A DNA stretch of 64,000 nucleotides from Streptomyces sp. NRRL S-337 (GTDB lineage Bacteria > Actinomycetota > Actinomycetes > Streptomycetales > Streptomycetaceae), in the NCBI RefSeq assembly GCF_000720175.1, contig NZ_JOIX01000002.1, positions 124,001 to 188,000 of the forward strand, read 5' to 3'. Shown one piece after another: positions 33,010-41,613 of this stretch (position 1 is its first letter; each line of letters begins with the position of its first letter). A model generated the notes under the pieces. It had not been told where the DNA came from. It was given only the letters and a program-made list of their open reading frames with translations, and searched no databases. A program made the translations under genes and the position numbers.

Positions 33010-33462
33010 ATGGATCTCATCCGGGAACGGGCCCTGCTCGACGTCGCGCTGGAGGAGGCCCGCGTCGGGCTGAAGGAGGGCGGCATCCCGATCGGGGCCG
33101 CGTTGTACGGCGCGGATGGTGCCCTGCTCGGGAGGGGGCGAAACCGGCGTGTGCAGGACGGTGATCCCTCCATGCACGCCGAGACGGCCGCTTTCCGGGC
33201 GGCCGGACGGCAGCGTACCTACAGCGGGACGACCATGGTTACGACGCTCTCCCCCTGCTGGTACTGCTCCGGGCTCGTGCGGCAGTTCGGCATCTCCCGT
33301 GTGGTGATCGGAGAGGCCCGGTCCTTCGACGGGGGTCAGGCATGGCTCGCGGAGCACGGTGTGCAGATCGTGGTGCTTGACGACGCCGAATGCGTAGCGT
33401 TGATGCGCGACTTCATCGCGGCCAGACCGCAACTCTGGCTGGAGGACATCGGGGAGCCGTAG
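33010..33462 (+). CDS. Cytosine deaminase (yeast Fcy1-type)
   Basis: 150 residues of the CDA fold. Zinc site SMHAETAAF (His56, catalytic Glu58) and LSPCWYCSGLV (Cys83, Cys86). The C-terminus WLEDIGEP is nearly identical to the ending of yeast cytosine deaminase (WFEDIGE), which closes over the active site, so cytosine to uracil is the best call over guanine or tRNA-adenosine deamination. Full length for that family. Start at 33010 matches the family; no signal peptide. Possibly pyrimidine salvage; no permease adjacent. Confidence 0.88.
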   Translation: MDLIRERALLDVALEEARVGLKEGGIPIGAALYGADGALLGRGRNRRVQDGDPSMHAETAAFRAAGRQRTYSGTTMVTTLSPCWYCSGLVRQFGISRVVIGEARSFDGGQAWLAEHGVQIVVLDDAECVALMRDFIAARPQLWLEDIGEP

Positions 33463-33667
33463 CCGGAGCCGGAGCCGGAGCCTCAGCCAACGGGGCCAGC
33501 AGCGAGTCCTTCGCCACCAGGCCCAACGACCGGCCGTACCACTCCCCCGACCTCGGCATCTGGGGCGTCACCTCAGCGGACGACAACGCACCCCGAGAGC
33601 GAGAGCCTCATCCGACGCCCCTTGGCGGCCGTGTGTACTCCCTCTGCGCAGCATGCCCGAGGCTTTC

Positions 33668-34159
33668 TCAGCGGACGAGGTCGAGTGCGACCATCGGCAA
33701 CGGGGTGTTCCGCTCGGTGATCGGGGTGCCGAGGGTGTTCTCCAGGATGGACTTGAATCGCTCCCACGCGCGGGGGTGCCGCGTGATGTAGTTGCGCAGT
33801 GCCTCGTCCGCCTCGTCCTGCGGGAGCACGCGTGCGGTGGCCGGTGCCGGACGGTGCGTGCCGACCGTGACGCGGACGTGCGGGTGTGCCTGGATGTTGC
33901 GGAACCACTGGGCCCGGTCACCGAAGCCGGACGCCACCACGTAGGTGTCCGGGGTGGGGTGGTCGATGACCTCCAGGACGACGTGGCGGGTGGCACCGGT
34001 TTTCCGTCCGATGTGTTCCAGCATCAGCGTCCGTGAGCCGAACAGGAAGCCGAGCCTGGCCCGGTACAGCCGGATCGGGGCGCGCATCAGCCAACGGGTG
34101 CGCAGTATCCGGGCGCCGTGTTGGGCGATCGCGTCGGAGGGCGTGGGCGTTTCGGGCAT
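33668..34159 (-). CDS. Deazaflavin (F420)-dependent nitroreductase family protein
   Basis: 163 residues of the DUF385/Ddn-like split-barrel family, which uses F420H2 in actinobacteria to reduce quinones or nitro compounds. Diagnostic stretches: RLGFLFGSRTLMLEHIGRKT, RHVVLEVIDHPTPDTYVVAS, FGDRAQWFRNIQAHPHVRVT. Start at 34159 (MPETPTPSDA) gives the family length. It follows the TetR gene by 25 bases on the same strand, so the two form an operon and the reductase is likely induced through that repressor. Confidence 0.88.
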   Translation of the reverse strand: MPETPTPSDAIAQHGARILRTRWLMRAPIRLYRARLGFLFGSRTLMLEHIGRKTGATRHVVLEVIDHPTPDTYVVASGFGDRAQWFRNIQAHPHVRVTVGTHRPAPATARVLPQDEADEALRNYITRHPRAWERFKSILENTLGTPITERNTPLPMVALDLVR

Positions 34160-34184
34160 GGCATCTCCGTCTCGATGCGGAATG

Positions 34185-34811
34185 TCAGGTGGGGTCGGTG
34201 TTGCCACCGAGGCCAGTGCGGTAGACCGACAGCGTCTCGGTGGCCCAGCGCTGCATGCCGTCACCGGACAGCGGGTCGACGCCCAGCACCTCGCGCAACT
34301 GAGGGCGCAGGATCAACACGGCGAGGTCGTTGACCAGCAAAAAGGCGGCGCGCACGTCGGGGTCGGCGCCGGTGTCCGCGGCGCCTGCCTGTGCCAGGGC
34401 GGCCAGTGCGTCTTTGCTGACTTCGTGCAGCCGGCGGAACAGGGCCGTCCCCACCGGGCCGGCGGCCAGCAGAAGTCGGCCGAGGTAGCTGGGAATGGGG
34501 GAATCGGCAGGCAGGAACTCCGCCATTGCCTCTGCCAGGGTGGGCAGGGCCGCCTGATCGAGCGGGTCGCCGTCACCCGTCCCCACGGCACGCGTCAGCA
34601 TCGCCTCGAAAACGGCGGTCACATGCTCGTCGACCGCCTGGCGCAACCCGTCTTTGGACTGGTAGTGCCGGATGACGAGCGCGGGCGACACCCCGGCCGC
34701 CGCCGCGATGTCGCGGACAGTAACCGCGTCGGGGCCCCGCTCGCCGAACAGGCGCAGGGCCTCATCGCGGATCTTCGCCCGCGCGGTCCGATCGTCCGGG
34801 AGTGAATGCAT
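34185..34811 (-). CDS. TetR family transcriptional regulator
   Basis: 208 residues. N-terminal HTH: DEALRLFGERGPDAVTVRDI, AAAAGVSPALVIRHYQSKDG. The C-terminal ligand domain is all-helical with YLGRLLLAAGPVGTALFRRL and QRWATETLSVYR at the end. Start at MHSLPDDR, 13 bases from a palindrome (AACAATTGTT, 34825-34834). First gene of an operon with the F420-type reductase. Ligand unknown, plausibly a quinone-like or nitro compound. Confidence 0.9.
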   Translation of the reverse strand: MHSLPDDRTARAKIRDEALRLFGERGPDAVTVRDIAAAAGVSPALVIRHYQSKDGLRQAVDEHVTAVFEAMLTRAVGTGDGDPLDQAALPTLAEAMAEFLPADSPIPSYLGRLLLAAGPVGTALFRRLHEVSKDALAALAQAGAADTGADPDVRAAFLLVNDLAVLILRPQLREVLGVDPLSGDGMQRWATETLSVYRTGLGGNTDPT

Positions 34812-34824
34812 GTTCACGATGATA

Positions 34825-34834
34825 AACAATTGTT
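34825..34834. promoter_or_regulatory. Palindrome upstream of tetR-type gene
   Basis: AACAATTGTT is a perfect 10-bp palindrome inside the AT-rich stretch GATAAACAATTGTTCAGC, just before the TetR start. A likely autorepression site overlapping the promoter. Confidence 0.5.
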
Positions 34835-34890
34835 CAGCGTGGTCAAGTGGGGCTGGTGCAGGCGCAGTTGAACGTTCCAATGGCGGTCAG

Positions 34891-35001
34891 CGCATGTGCG
34901 ACTCCCGCCGCGGCCGGCGCATGTGCGTCTCCCGCCGCGGACAGGGCATGCATGACTCCCCGCCGCGAGCGGGGCATGTGCAACTCCCGCCGCGACCGCT
35001 C
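34891..35001. repeat. Four copies of a 27-28 bp tandem repeat
   Basis: Units start at 34891, 34918, 34945 and 34973, each of the form GCATGTGCGACTCCCGCCGC plus 7-8 bases ending in a GGCC-like tail. Copies 1 and 2 are the closest. The block fills the gap between the TetR promoter and the LysR remnant. No gene is credible across it. Confidence 0.75.
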
Positions 35002-35071
35002 TGCATCCGCGAGAACGCCTCGCCTCGCGCCGAAGACAACAGGAAACAGACCTGGCGGCACCGATGGGCGC

Positions 35072-35646
35072 TCAGGTCTGGTGGGTTTGGCAGGCGTCCA
35101 GAAGGGGGGCGAGACGGCGGGCGGGTGTGGTGGGGCGCACGGCAAGGTACGTGTCGAGGCCTGGGCTCTGGTCGACGCCGCGGACGAAGGCGGCGTCCAG
35201 CTCGCCGTCCCGTACTTGTTGCAGCCGTGTGGCGGGCTCGGCGCTGGCGAGTTCCACCGTGACGTGCGGGGCCCGCTCGGCGAGCGTCGTCAGGAGGTGT
35301 TCCAGTCGTACGCCCAGCCCGACGTTGGTGCCGATGCGCAGCACCGTTTCCTGTTCGGCCTGCAGGGCGGCCATGGTTTCCAACGCCCCTTGCTCTGCCG
35401 CTGTGATGGCGCGGGCGTGCGGCACGAACGCGCACCTGTGGCGGTCAGGCTGACGGTGCGGGTCGTGCGGTCGAACAGCTCCAGGCCGAGCTCGCGTTCC
35501 AGCCGCCGGATCCGTTGGCTGACGGTGGGCTGGACGACACGCAACCGTTCGGCTGCCCGCCCGAAGTGCAGTTCCTGGGCGACCCGGGCGACCCGCCATA
35601 CGGTAGATCGCCCATGGGCCAGCCGGCCCCGGATCAGGCCACCCAT
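35072..35646 (-). pseudogene. LysR family regulator, frameshifted and deleted
   Basis: [20 protein letters not shown] and [20 protein letters not shown] are the LysR winged helix. The frame breaks near 35430, after SLTATG, and resumes as [20 protein letters not shown] and [20 protein letters not shown]. Total length is about 190 codons against about 300, so the middle of the effector domain is missing. The first residues before VAQELHF are also abnormal for the family. It overlaps the end of the SDR gene by 13 bases. Confidence 0.78.
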
Positions 35647-36533
35647 TCACCGGTGAGGCCGAGGACCGCGGAACCGTCGAGGTCGGTCAGCTTGGTGCCG
35701 GTGAAACCGCGCGCCCAGTCAGAGGTCTGGATACGGAACGCGGGCCGGTCGGCCTCCAAGGCCTCCATGACGGCCTCGGCCACCTCGGCCGGCGTCTGCG
35801 CGTTGCTGCCGAGGAACTGGGCGACGGTACGGTCCAGGTAGGCCTGCAAGGTGTCTGCGTAGGGGCCGGCGGCGACCACCTCGGCCTCCAGATCGACCCC
35901 GAGGTTGTTCACGAACTCGGTCGCCACGGCGCCGGGCTCGACGACGGACACCTTGACTCCGAGCCGGGCCGCCACGGGCGCCAGGCTCTCCATGAAGCCC
36001 TCGACCGCGAACTTGGCCGCGCAGTAAGCCTCGTTGAAAGGCTGACCGACGACTCCCCCGACACTGGTGACGGTGATCAGGCGTCCCCCGCCGGCACGCA
36101 GGTGAGGAAGGGACGCCTTGGAGACGTGGAGCACGCCGAAGAAGTTGACCTCCATCACCTCGCGCACGTCGGCGACGCTCTCGTTCTCCAGGGTGCCGAG
36201 GTGGCCGGCGCCGGCATTGTTGATCACGGCGTCGAGCCTGCCGTAGTCGGCGATCACCCCGTCGATCGCCGCGGCGACCGAGGCCTCGTCGACGACGTCG
36301 AGCCGCCGGACGTCGAGCTCCACCCCGGCCTCCGCCGCGGCCGCGCGCAGTGCGTCGGCCCGGCCCGGGTTGCGCAGCGTCGCCACGGCGTGCCATCCGG
36401 CCCGGCCGGCGGCGACCGCTGCGGCGAGGCCGATGCCGGAGGACGTGCCGGTGATCAGGACGACCTTGGAGGTCGAGGGAGCCTGGGAAACGGCGTAGGA
36501 AGACTGCGAAGACTGGGAAGAGTGGGAAGACAT
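35634..36533 (-). CDS. Short-chain dehydrogenase/reductase
   Basis: 299 residues of the classical SDR fold. Cofactor motif TGTSSGIG (28-35), NNAGAGHLG (105-113), catalytic Ser157 in VTSVGGVVG, Tyr170 and Lys174 in [12 protein letters not shown], then [13 protein letters not shown]. An unusual Ser-rich N-terminus ([12 protein letters not shown]) precedes the fold. The Arg in TLRNPGRAD suggests NADP. Divergent from a MarR gene across two GTGCGTG-type sites, so probably under its control. Substrate unknown. Confidence 0.92.
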   Translation of the reverse strand: MSSHSSQSSQSSYAVSQAPSTSKVVLITGTSSGIGLAAAVAAGRAGWHAVATLRNPGRADALRAAAAEAGVELDVRRLDVVDEASVAAAIDGVIADYGRLDAVINNAGAGHLGTLENESVADVREVMEVNFFGVLHVSKASLPHLRAGGGRLITVTSVGGVVGQPFNEAYCAAKFAVEGFMESLAPVAARLGVKVSVVEPGAVATEFVNNLGVDLEAEVVAAGPYADTLQAYLDRTVAQFLGSNAQTPAEVAEAVMEALEADRPAFRIQTSDWARGFTGTKLTDLDGSAVLGLTGEWVA

Positions 36534-36570
36534 GGAAAAACCTTTCGACTCCGGTACCGGAGCAATTTAA

Positions 36571-36613
36571 GTGCGTGTACACACACCATAAACATTATGT
36601 GCGTGCACACGCA
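36571..36613. promoter_or_regulatory. Two GTGCGTGyACAC operator sites
   Basis: GTGCGTGTACAC (36571-36582) and GTGCGTGCACAC (36599-36610) are repeated 28 bases apart, each centred on a small palindrome (GTGTACAC, GTGCAC). They lie between the divergent SDR gene and MarR gene, with an AT-rich CATAAACATTATG between them. Confidence 0.6.
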
Positions 36614-36631
36614 ACCCAGTAGGCTGGGCGC

Positions 36632-37096
36632 ATGGCGAAGAAGAAGCTGACCCAGGCCGAGATGCCCGTGGCCGACCACGCCTTCTACGGCCTGGTCTGG
36701 GCCGGAACCGTGCTGACCGAGCGCGTCGACCGCGCCCTCACCAAGGCGCACGATCTTCCGGCCTCTTGGTTCGAGGTGATGCTCTGGCTCGCCTCCAGCC
36801 CGGACCCGGTCCCCGCCTCCGTCCTGGGCAACAGCACCATGCTCAGTCGCAGCCAGGTGTCCCGGGTCGTCGATGCCCTGCAGGTCCGGGGACTGGTCAC
36901 CCGCACCCCTTCCCCACGTGATGCCCGCTCGATCGAGGTGGCCCTCACCCCGGAAGGCCACCAACTCTTCGAGGAGGCCGACGCCACCCGCCGCGCCTGC
37001 CTAGCTCCCGTGTTCACGGACCTCCTCGACGAGACCGATCTCGCCGCCCTCAGCACCGTGTGGCACAAACTCAAGGCCAACAAAGACGCGCAGTAG
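36632..37096 (+). CDS. MarR family transcriptional regulator
   Basis: 154 residues starting MAKKKLTQAEMP. MarR helices: ALTKAHDLPASWFEVMLWLA, recognition region MLSRSQVSRVVDALQVRGLV, wing RTPSPRDARSIEVALTPEGH. Divergent from the SDR gene with repeated GTGCGTGyACAC sites between, so likely repressor of both. Its stop at 37096 is followed by a terminator-rich gap. Confidence 0.88.
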   Translation: MAKKKLTQAEMPVADHAFYGLVWAGTVLTERVDRALTKAHDLPASWFEVMLWLASSPDPVPASVLGNSTMLSRSQVSRVVDALQVRGLVTRTPSPRDARSIEVALTPEGHQLFEEADATRRACLAPVFTDLLDETDLAALSTVWHKLKANKDAQ

Positions 37097-37421
37097 GAAC
37101 ACCGGCGACAGGGGGGAGGCGGAGGGCGAGGGTGAGGGCAAAACCGGAGGTGCCGTTCGTCGTCACGCCTTCCCTGTGGTCCCCCTCTTCGCATGCGTTC
37201 CCATACGTTCCCATGCCTTCCCGTGAGTTCCATGCGTTCCCCCTGGCCCCCTCTTCGTCAGGCCCCCCTGATCCCCCTGGTCGCGCGAGGCGTCTTGTAC
37301 GACACATCCGGGCCTGCGCGTGGATTGCAGGCCCCTGGGGACGAACGGCCGGGTCGTCGGCGACGACCCGGTGGGATCTCGACCGCGGTGGCGCCGGCCG
37401 GACGGTCCTGGCTCTGCTCCG
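37097..37421. other. Gap with 10-bp repeats and two strong hairpins
   Basis: Five imperfect 10-base units of the ATGCGTTCCC type run from 37193 to 37241. GGGCCTGC (37310-37317) pairs with GCAGGCCC (37327-37334). CCGGGTCGTCG (37349-37359) pairs with CGACGACCCGG (37361-37371), an almost perfect palindrome. The hairpins probably end transcription from both converging genes. Confidence 0.6.
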
Positions 37422-38087
37422 TCAGAGGCTGCGGGCGGTGATGTCGCCGTGGGAGGTGGTGGCGCGGATGTCGAGTTCGGCGGTGCCGTTGTTCTTGAGG
37501 GCGTTGTTGATCCGGCCGTAGCTGGTGCCGGCGTCCAGGGCGGCCGAGACGCCGGCGGCGGCGCCCACCGTGATGTCGCCGGACTGGGTGCGGAGCACGA
37601 CCGCGCCGCGCACGGCCTCGGTGATGCGGATGTCGCCCCGTGCGGTGCTGATCTCCGCGGGACCACCCAGCCGGCCGACCTCGACATCACCGTCGGTCGC
37701 GGTGAGGCGGACGCTCGCGGCCTCGTCGATCTTGACCTGGCGGTAGGCCCCTTCGAAGACGACCTCGCCAAGGCGGCCCACGCCGCGGAGCTCGCAGGCG
37801 GCAGTCTTGGCCTCGATGCGTGAGCCGGCGGGCAGCTGGACGGTGACCTCCACAGATCCGGAGGGGCCGAAGAGCTGATTCTTGGGCTCAGGGGTGCGGA
37901 TCCTCAGGACTCCGTCGGCGTAGGCGACGGTGGTCTGCTCGGCGGTCTTGACGTCGCGGCTCTTGGAGGGCTTGGCGGGCAGGACCTCGACGGTGGTGTC
38001 CGCGCGGTCGGCGGCGATGAACTGGATGCGCCCGGCGGGGATGTCCAGGACGGCGGAGATCGGGGCGGGGGTGTCGAACTTCTGCAT
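37422..38087 (-). CDS. DUF4097 beta-strand repeat protein
   Basis: 221 residues forming a right-handed beta-helix-like series: RIQFIAADRADTTVEVLPAK, GSVEVTVQLPAGSRIEAKTA, GDVEVGRLGGPAEISTARGD, VVLRTQSGDITVGAAAGVSA, LDIRATTSHGDITARSL. This is the DUF4097/adhesin-like family, of unknown function. No signal peptide. It is preceded by an array of TTGCAA-type boxes and a decayed GbsR/MarR-like gene on the other strand. Confidence 0.9.
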   Translation of the reverse strand: MQKFDTPAPISAVLDIPAGRIQFIAADRADTTVEVLPAKPSKSRDVKTAEQTTVAYADGVLRIRTPEPKNQLFGPSGSVEVTVQLPAGSRIEAKTAACELRGVGRLGEVVFEGAYRQVKIDEAASVRLTATDGDVEVGRLGGPAEISTARGDIRITEAVRGAVVLRTQSGDITVGAAAGVSAALDAGTSYGRINNALKNNGTAELDIRATTSHGDITARSL

Positions 38088-38133
38088 CGTGCTCTCCTGC
38101 GCTCACTGGGTGTTTCTGACAACGAAAACGCTA

Positions 38134-38263
38134 CGTTGCTTTCCATATTTTAGCAACGCACTCTCTGCTTAGGATTGACGTTTGCACAGGTAGAAGCAAG
38201 GAAAATGTTGCAACGGTCTCGCCAGTAATGCAACGACATCGCTGCGATCATTGCAATGTGTTG
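38134..38263. promoter_or_regulatory. Cluster of TTGCAA-type boxes
   Basis: CGTTGCT (38134-38140) and AGCAACG (38152-38158) form an inverted repeat. GTTGCAAC follows at 38207-38214, TGCAACG near 38229 and CATTGCAATG near 38253. Four to five related sites within 130 bases upstream of the DUF4097 gene suggest a cooperative repressor. Confidence 0.55.
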
Positions 38264-38379
38264 GAAGTGAACGCTATAGCGGAGGGACCCCAGGCAGGGG
38301 CCAGGGGTCAGGGGTCAGAGACCAGAGGCCGGAGACCAGAGGCCCGGGGACGCCACGAAGGCCGCCAAGGAAATCGCGA

Positions 38380-38860
38380 TACCGGGGAGGCAGGCTCGCC
38401 CAGCAGGAACGCCAGCAGATCGCGTAGGGCTGGCCGACGGCCTCGCCTACGCCGAGATCGCCAGGCACCTCGAACGTTCGACCTCGACAGTCACGCATGC
38501 GTGAGGTGATGCGCAACAGCAGCCCCACCGCCTACCGCGCCGACCCGATCCACCGCGCCACCGAACGCCGCGCCCACCGGCACAGACAGGCCACACTCCA
38601 AGAGCCACGGACGCCCGACCAGGCTCACGGGTGCGACACCGAGGAGGTGCGCCAGCACGAGGAGACGTTCACGGCCCCTCACTCAGTCAGGCACGCCCAA
38701 GCTGACTGCTCGGGCCCTGACCTGCCCGTGCATCAGCAACCCGGGCGGCCTCACCACGTCCGAACTCGCCCAGCGCCTCCAAGTCAGCCCGGCGTCCATC
38801 TCCAAGGCGATCACATTCCTCGAAAGCCAGGTCCTCCGACCGGAGGGAACGAGCGCCTGA
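38380..38860 (+). pseudogene. GbsR/MarR-like regulator, multiply frameshifted
   Basis: Protein-like segments appear in successive frames: GGRLAQQERQQIA then TAG; LADGLAYAEIARHLERSTST and VTHA then TGA; MRNSSPTAYRADPIHRATER; and LTTSELAQRLQVSPASISKA and ITFLESQ. Together they match a GbsR-like regulator with an N-terminal sigma-70-like HTH, a family I recall beside DUF4097 genes. At least three frame changes and two stops make it non-functional as written. Confidence 0.65.
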
Positions 38861-39071
38861 CGTCCTCCGGGCTTCTGGTGCCGAGACTTAGCCATGAGCA
38901 TCGGAAGGTGCGCCCCGGGGTGGCCGAAGTGGGTCAGCCCGGAGTGCCGCCAAGTGCCGGCGGGTGACGTGATCACTGCGGCGGCCGGTGTCCGAGTGTG
39001 GGGGTATACGTAAAGTGCGACCAGGGCGCATAAATCGCATATCGGGCAACGCTGTGGAAGGAAGGTTGGTC

Positions 39072-39803
39072 ATGAAGTTCGCAGTCGTCGGCGGAACCGG
39101 GCTTATCGGGTCACGGGTGGTGGAGAACCTGAACGCGGCCGGACATCAAGCCGTACCGCATTCCCTGTCCACGGGCGTGGACATCCTCACCGGCCAGGGG
39201 CTGGAGGCGGCTGTGGCCGGCGCCGACGCCGTCATCAACCTGACGAATTCCCCGACCTTCGACGACGCCTCGCTCGCCTTCTTCCAGACTTCGATGGACA
39301 ACCTTCTTGCCGCGAGCGAGAAGGGCGGGGTCAGGCACTTCGTCATCCTCTCGATCGTCGGCGTGGACCAAGTGCCCGACCTGGACTACTACCGGGCGAA
39401 GGTGCTTCAGGAAAACATCCTCAAGGCCGGACCGATCCCGTACTCCATCGTCCGCGCCACGCAGTTCATGGAGTTCATGGAGGCGACCCTGGCCATGACC
39501 ACCGACGGCGACACCGTGCGCCTGCCGCGTACACCCATCCAGCCGATCGCCGCTGCGGACGTCGCCAGCACCGTCGCCGAAGTCGCCGCAGGCAGTCCCC
39601 TGAACGGCGTACTCAACGTCGCAGGTCCCGACGTCTATCCCCTCGACGAACTCGGCCGACTCACCCTGACCGCCAAGAGCGACGGGCGCTCCGTCGTCAC
39701 CGACGACAGCGCCGGCATGTTCGCCGCCGCCCACGGCGACGTCCTCACCGCCCCGAACGACGCCCGCATCGCCCCCACCCACTACACCGATTGGCTGTCC
39801 TGA
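39072..39803 (+). CDS. NAD(P)-binding oxidoreductase (NmrA/atypical SDR)
   Basis: 243 residues. Dinucleotide motif MKFAVVGGTGLIGSRVVENL (GGTGLIG, 7-13), VAGADAVINLTNSPTFDDAS, GVRHFVILSIVGVDQVPDLD with YYRAK, and SIVRATQFMEFME. This is the NmrA-like atypical SDR pattern, where the YxxxK is retained as YYRAK. GGAAGGAAGG precedes the ATG. Likely a quinone or NADPH-sensing reductase. Single gene. Confidence 0.9.
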   Translation: MKFAVVGGTGLIGSRVVENLNAAGHQAVPHSLSTGVDILTGQGLEAAVAGADAVINLTNSPTFDDASLAFFQTSMDNLLAASEKGGVRHFVILSIVGVDQVPDLDYYRAKVLQENILKAGPIPYSIVRATQFMEFMEATLAMTTDGDTVRLPRTPIQPIAAADVASTVAEVAAGSPLNGVLNVAGPDVYPLDELGRLTLTAKSDGRSVVTDDSAGMFAAAHGDVLTAPNDARIAPTHYTDWLS

Positions 39804-39829
39804 AAGGGCCCCTCCTGCCCCGAAGGCCT

Positions 39830-40392
39830 TCTTGCTGTGCTGAATGGTCTTCTCCAGCGGTCAACCTCCCCCGTGATGGTGCCTGGCGACTGGTGCTGGC
39901 TGGACCGACGCCGATGCGGCGCTGCTGGACGAGTCCGGGGGGCACCCACGAGATCCTCTCCACCACCCGCGGCCTGCGCGCTCACATCGCCCCGGGCCAG
40001 GCGCCGAGCCGTGCGATCCGCCACGGCCCGGTCCCCCGCGAGCTCACCACCCACCGGGACCAACTCACGCACGTCCTGATGGCGGAACTCCGGGCCCAGG
40101 CCGCAGCCCATCCGGGCGATCTGCTCGCGGTGATCTGCGCGGACAGGAGAGTGGCCGCCCTGCCCACTGCAGGGATCGACCTGTGGGCCCGTATCATGCC
40201 GGTCTCCCAAGCCCGCGGCCTGGGATTCGACCACGTGGTCCTCATCGACCCGTCGGAGATCGCCACAGCTCACCAGGCGGTGACCGCGACCTGTACGTCG
40301 CCCTCACCCGGGCCACCCAACGGCTCTGCACGCTCACCGCCCAGTCGCCGAGTGAGTCCACCAGCGCCGGCGTGCTGGTGAAGGACACCTAA
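39830..40392 (+). pseudogene. HelD/UvrD-like helicase C-terminal remnant
   Basis: RDQLTHVLMAELRAQAAAHP, LLAVICADRRVAAL, SQARGLGFDHVVLIDPSEIA and then, in another frame, DLYVALTRATQRLCTLT. These are the last conserved blocks of superfamily 1 helicases, closest to HelD-type RNA-polymerase recycling factors (usually KGLEFD; here RGLGFD). The Walker and N-terminal regions are absent and the frame changes near 40280. Dead. Confidence 0.7.
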
Positions 40393-40501
40393 CAGCGCAG
40401 CCAACTCGGGGCCGTAGAAGGAAGGTTCACCCTCACCCTGGGCTGCGCGCTCATCTGCCGGCGGCGACTCGTCTCCGTTCTGCCGACGGCGACTTGCCTC
40501 C

Positions 40502-40930
40502 CTACGCTGACAGCATCGGGACCCAGTGATCCATCACCTTGCGTAGACGCTGCCGGTGGTCGGCAATCCAGTCGTCCGGCGGGACGACCGGCACCCGCAC
40601 GGTGACCATGGAGCCCGACTCGTCCTCGACGACCACTTCTGGACAGCCACGCTCGCCGAGGAGCTGGATGAAGACCGACGGCCCCCTGCTCATCTCCATC
40701 CAGGCGCCATCCTCACCGGCATCGAGTCTGTTCAGCACGTCGGACCAGTCTTCAAGCTTCGAGCCGGAGAGCGCCAGGTCGATACGGCCGGACACGAAAG
40801 GTGTCCTGACCACGACCTCGGCATCGAGCCCGGCGCTCCACCGGGTATGGCGCCCCAGGACGCTGACGGTGACGCTGTTCCCCTCGTCATCGGCGAGGCA
40901 GATGAGCTCCCTCGGTGCGGTCTCCCCCAT
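40502..40930 (-). CDS. DUF5959 family protein
   Basis: 142 residues. The pattern LADDEGNSVTVSVLGRH, LDAEVVVRTPFVSGRIDLAL, LEDWSDVLNRLDAGEDGAWM and VRVPVVPPDDWIADHRQRL matches the streptomycete DUF5959 family, small soluble proteins of unknown function. Cytoplasmic, acidic. It lies alone between the helicase remnant and a secreted-protein gene. Confidence 0.75.
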   Translation of the reverse strand: MGETAPRELICLADDEGNSVTVSVLGRHTRWSAGLDAEVVVRTPFVSGRIDLALSGSKLEDWSDVLNRLDAGEDGAWMEMSRGPSVFIQLLGERGCPEVVVEDESGSMVTVRVPVVPPDDWIADHRQRLRKVMDHWVPMLSA

Positions 40931-41127
40931 AGCTGCCCCTTCATCCGCGAGTACCAGAGATCACCGCCGGGCTCCCCGAGCGAACCCCCCAACCGTCCGC
41001 TTTGCTGCCAAGGGCACGGCGGCCACGGTGACACGATGGTGACATACCATGCCACAACTCCCCCCTTGCCTCAGGGGTCTTTCTCATCGGGTGCAACAAG
41101 CGCCCCCTGAGTGAACCGGGGAGAGAC

Positions 41128-41586
41128 ATGAAGCTTATGCGTAGGGCCGTCAATGCCACGGTGTTGGCGTCCGCCGCCACGGTCGGCTCCGTTGCGTTCG
41201 CGTTGCCCGCATCCGCCGCGGACGGTTCCGCCGCGTCCGCCGCGGACAGTTCCGCCGCGTCTGCCGTCGCCGCGTACAACGGGGTCTGCGGGGCGGGATA
41301 CAAGGTGGTGGACTTCAGCAACATCGGCACCTTGGGAACGGCGTACCTGACGTGGAACGACACGACCGGGGAGAACTGCGCAGTGACCGTGCGCGCCCGG
41401 ACGGGTGCGGCGGTGTACATGCATGCCAAGGTGTTCCAGACCAACAACACCCAGGTCAGCGCCTCGGATTCGGGTGCCTACACCTCCTATGCCGGGCCGG
41501 TCTACATCCCCGCGCGCTTCGAATGCGTCACCTGGCGTGGGCAGATCGCAGACCAGTACGTGACCGAGGCCGGCCACTGCGGCTGA
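41128..41586 (+). CDS. Spore-associated protein A-like secreted protein
   Basis: 152 residues. Sec signal peptide (MKLMRRAVNATVLASAATVG, then FALPASAAD, cleavage near 31). An Ala/Ser linker with a duplicated GSAASAADSSAASA follows, then the SapA-like domain: YNGVCGAGYKVVDFSNIGTL, GTAYLTWNDTTGENCAVTVR, and YTSYAGPVYIPARFECVTWR. Four cysteines are conserved. SapA is found on Streptomyces spores and its role is unclear. Confidence 0.8.
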   Translation: MKLMRRAVNATVLASAATVGSVAFALPASAADGSAASAADSSAASAVAAYNGVCGAGYKVVDFSNIGTLGTAYLTWNDTTGENCAVTVRARTGAAVYMHAKVFQTNNTQVSASDSGAYTSYAGPVYIPARFECVTWRGQIADQYVTEAGHCG

Positions 41587-41613
41587 ACAGCCTGTGGGGG
41601 TAGGAACACGGCC

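Noticed and set aside
32468..33462. A complete Pycsar anti-phage system
   Set aside because: Only a membrane protein with weak effector similarity is present; no pyrimidine cyclase gene lies nearby, and the neighbour is a cytosine deaminase.
33463..33667. GCCGGA hexamer run and following open frame after the deaminase
   Set aside because: About four hexamer copies only; the frame has no start signal and runs antisense into the reductase gene.
34847..35656. Cysteine-rich 269-codon plus-strand frame
   Set aside because: Composition comes from the 27-bp repeat and the reverse of the LysR remnant; no ribosome binding site or domain.
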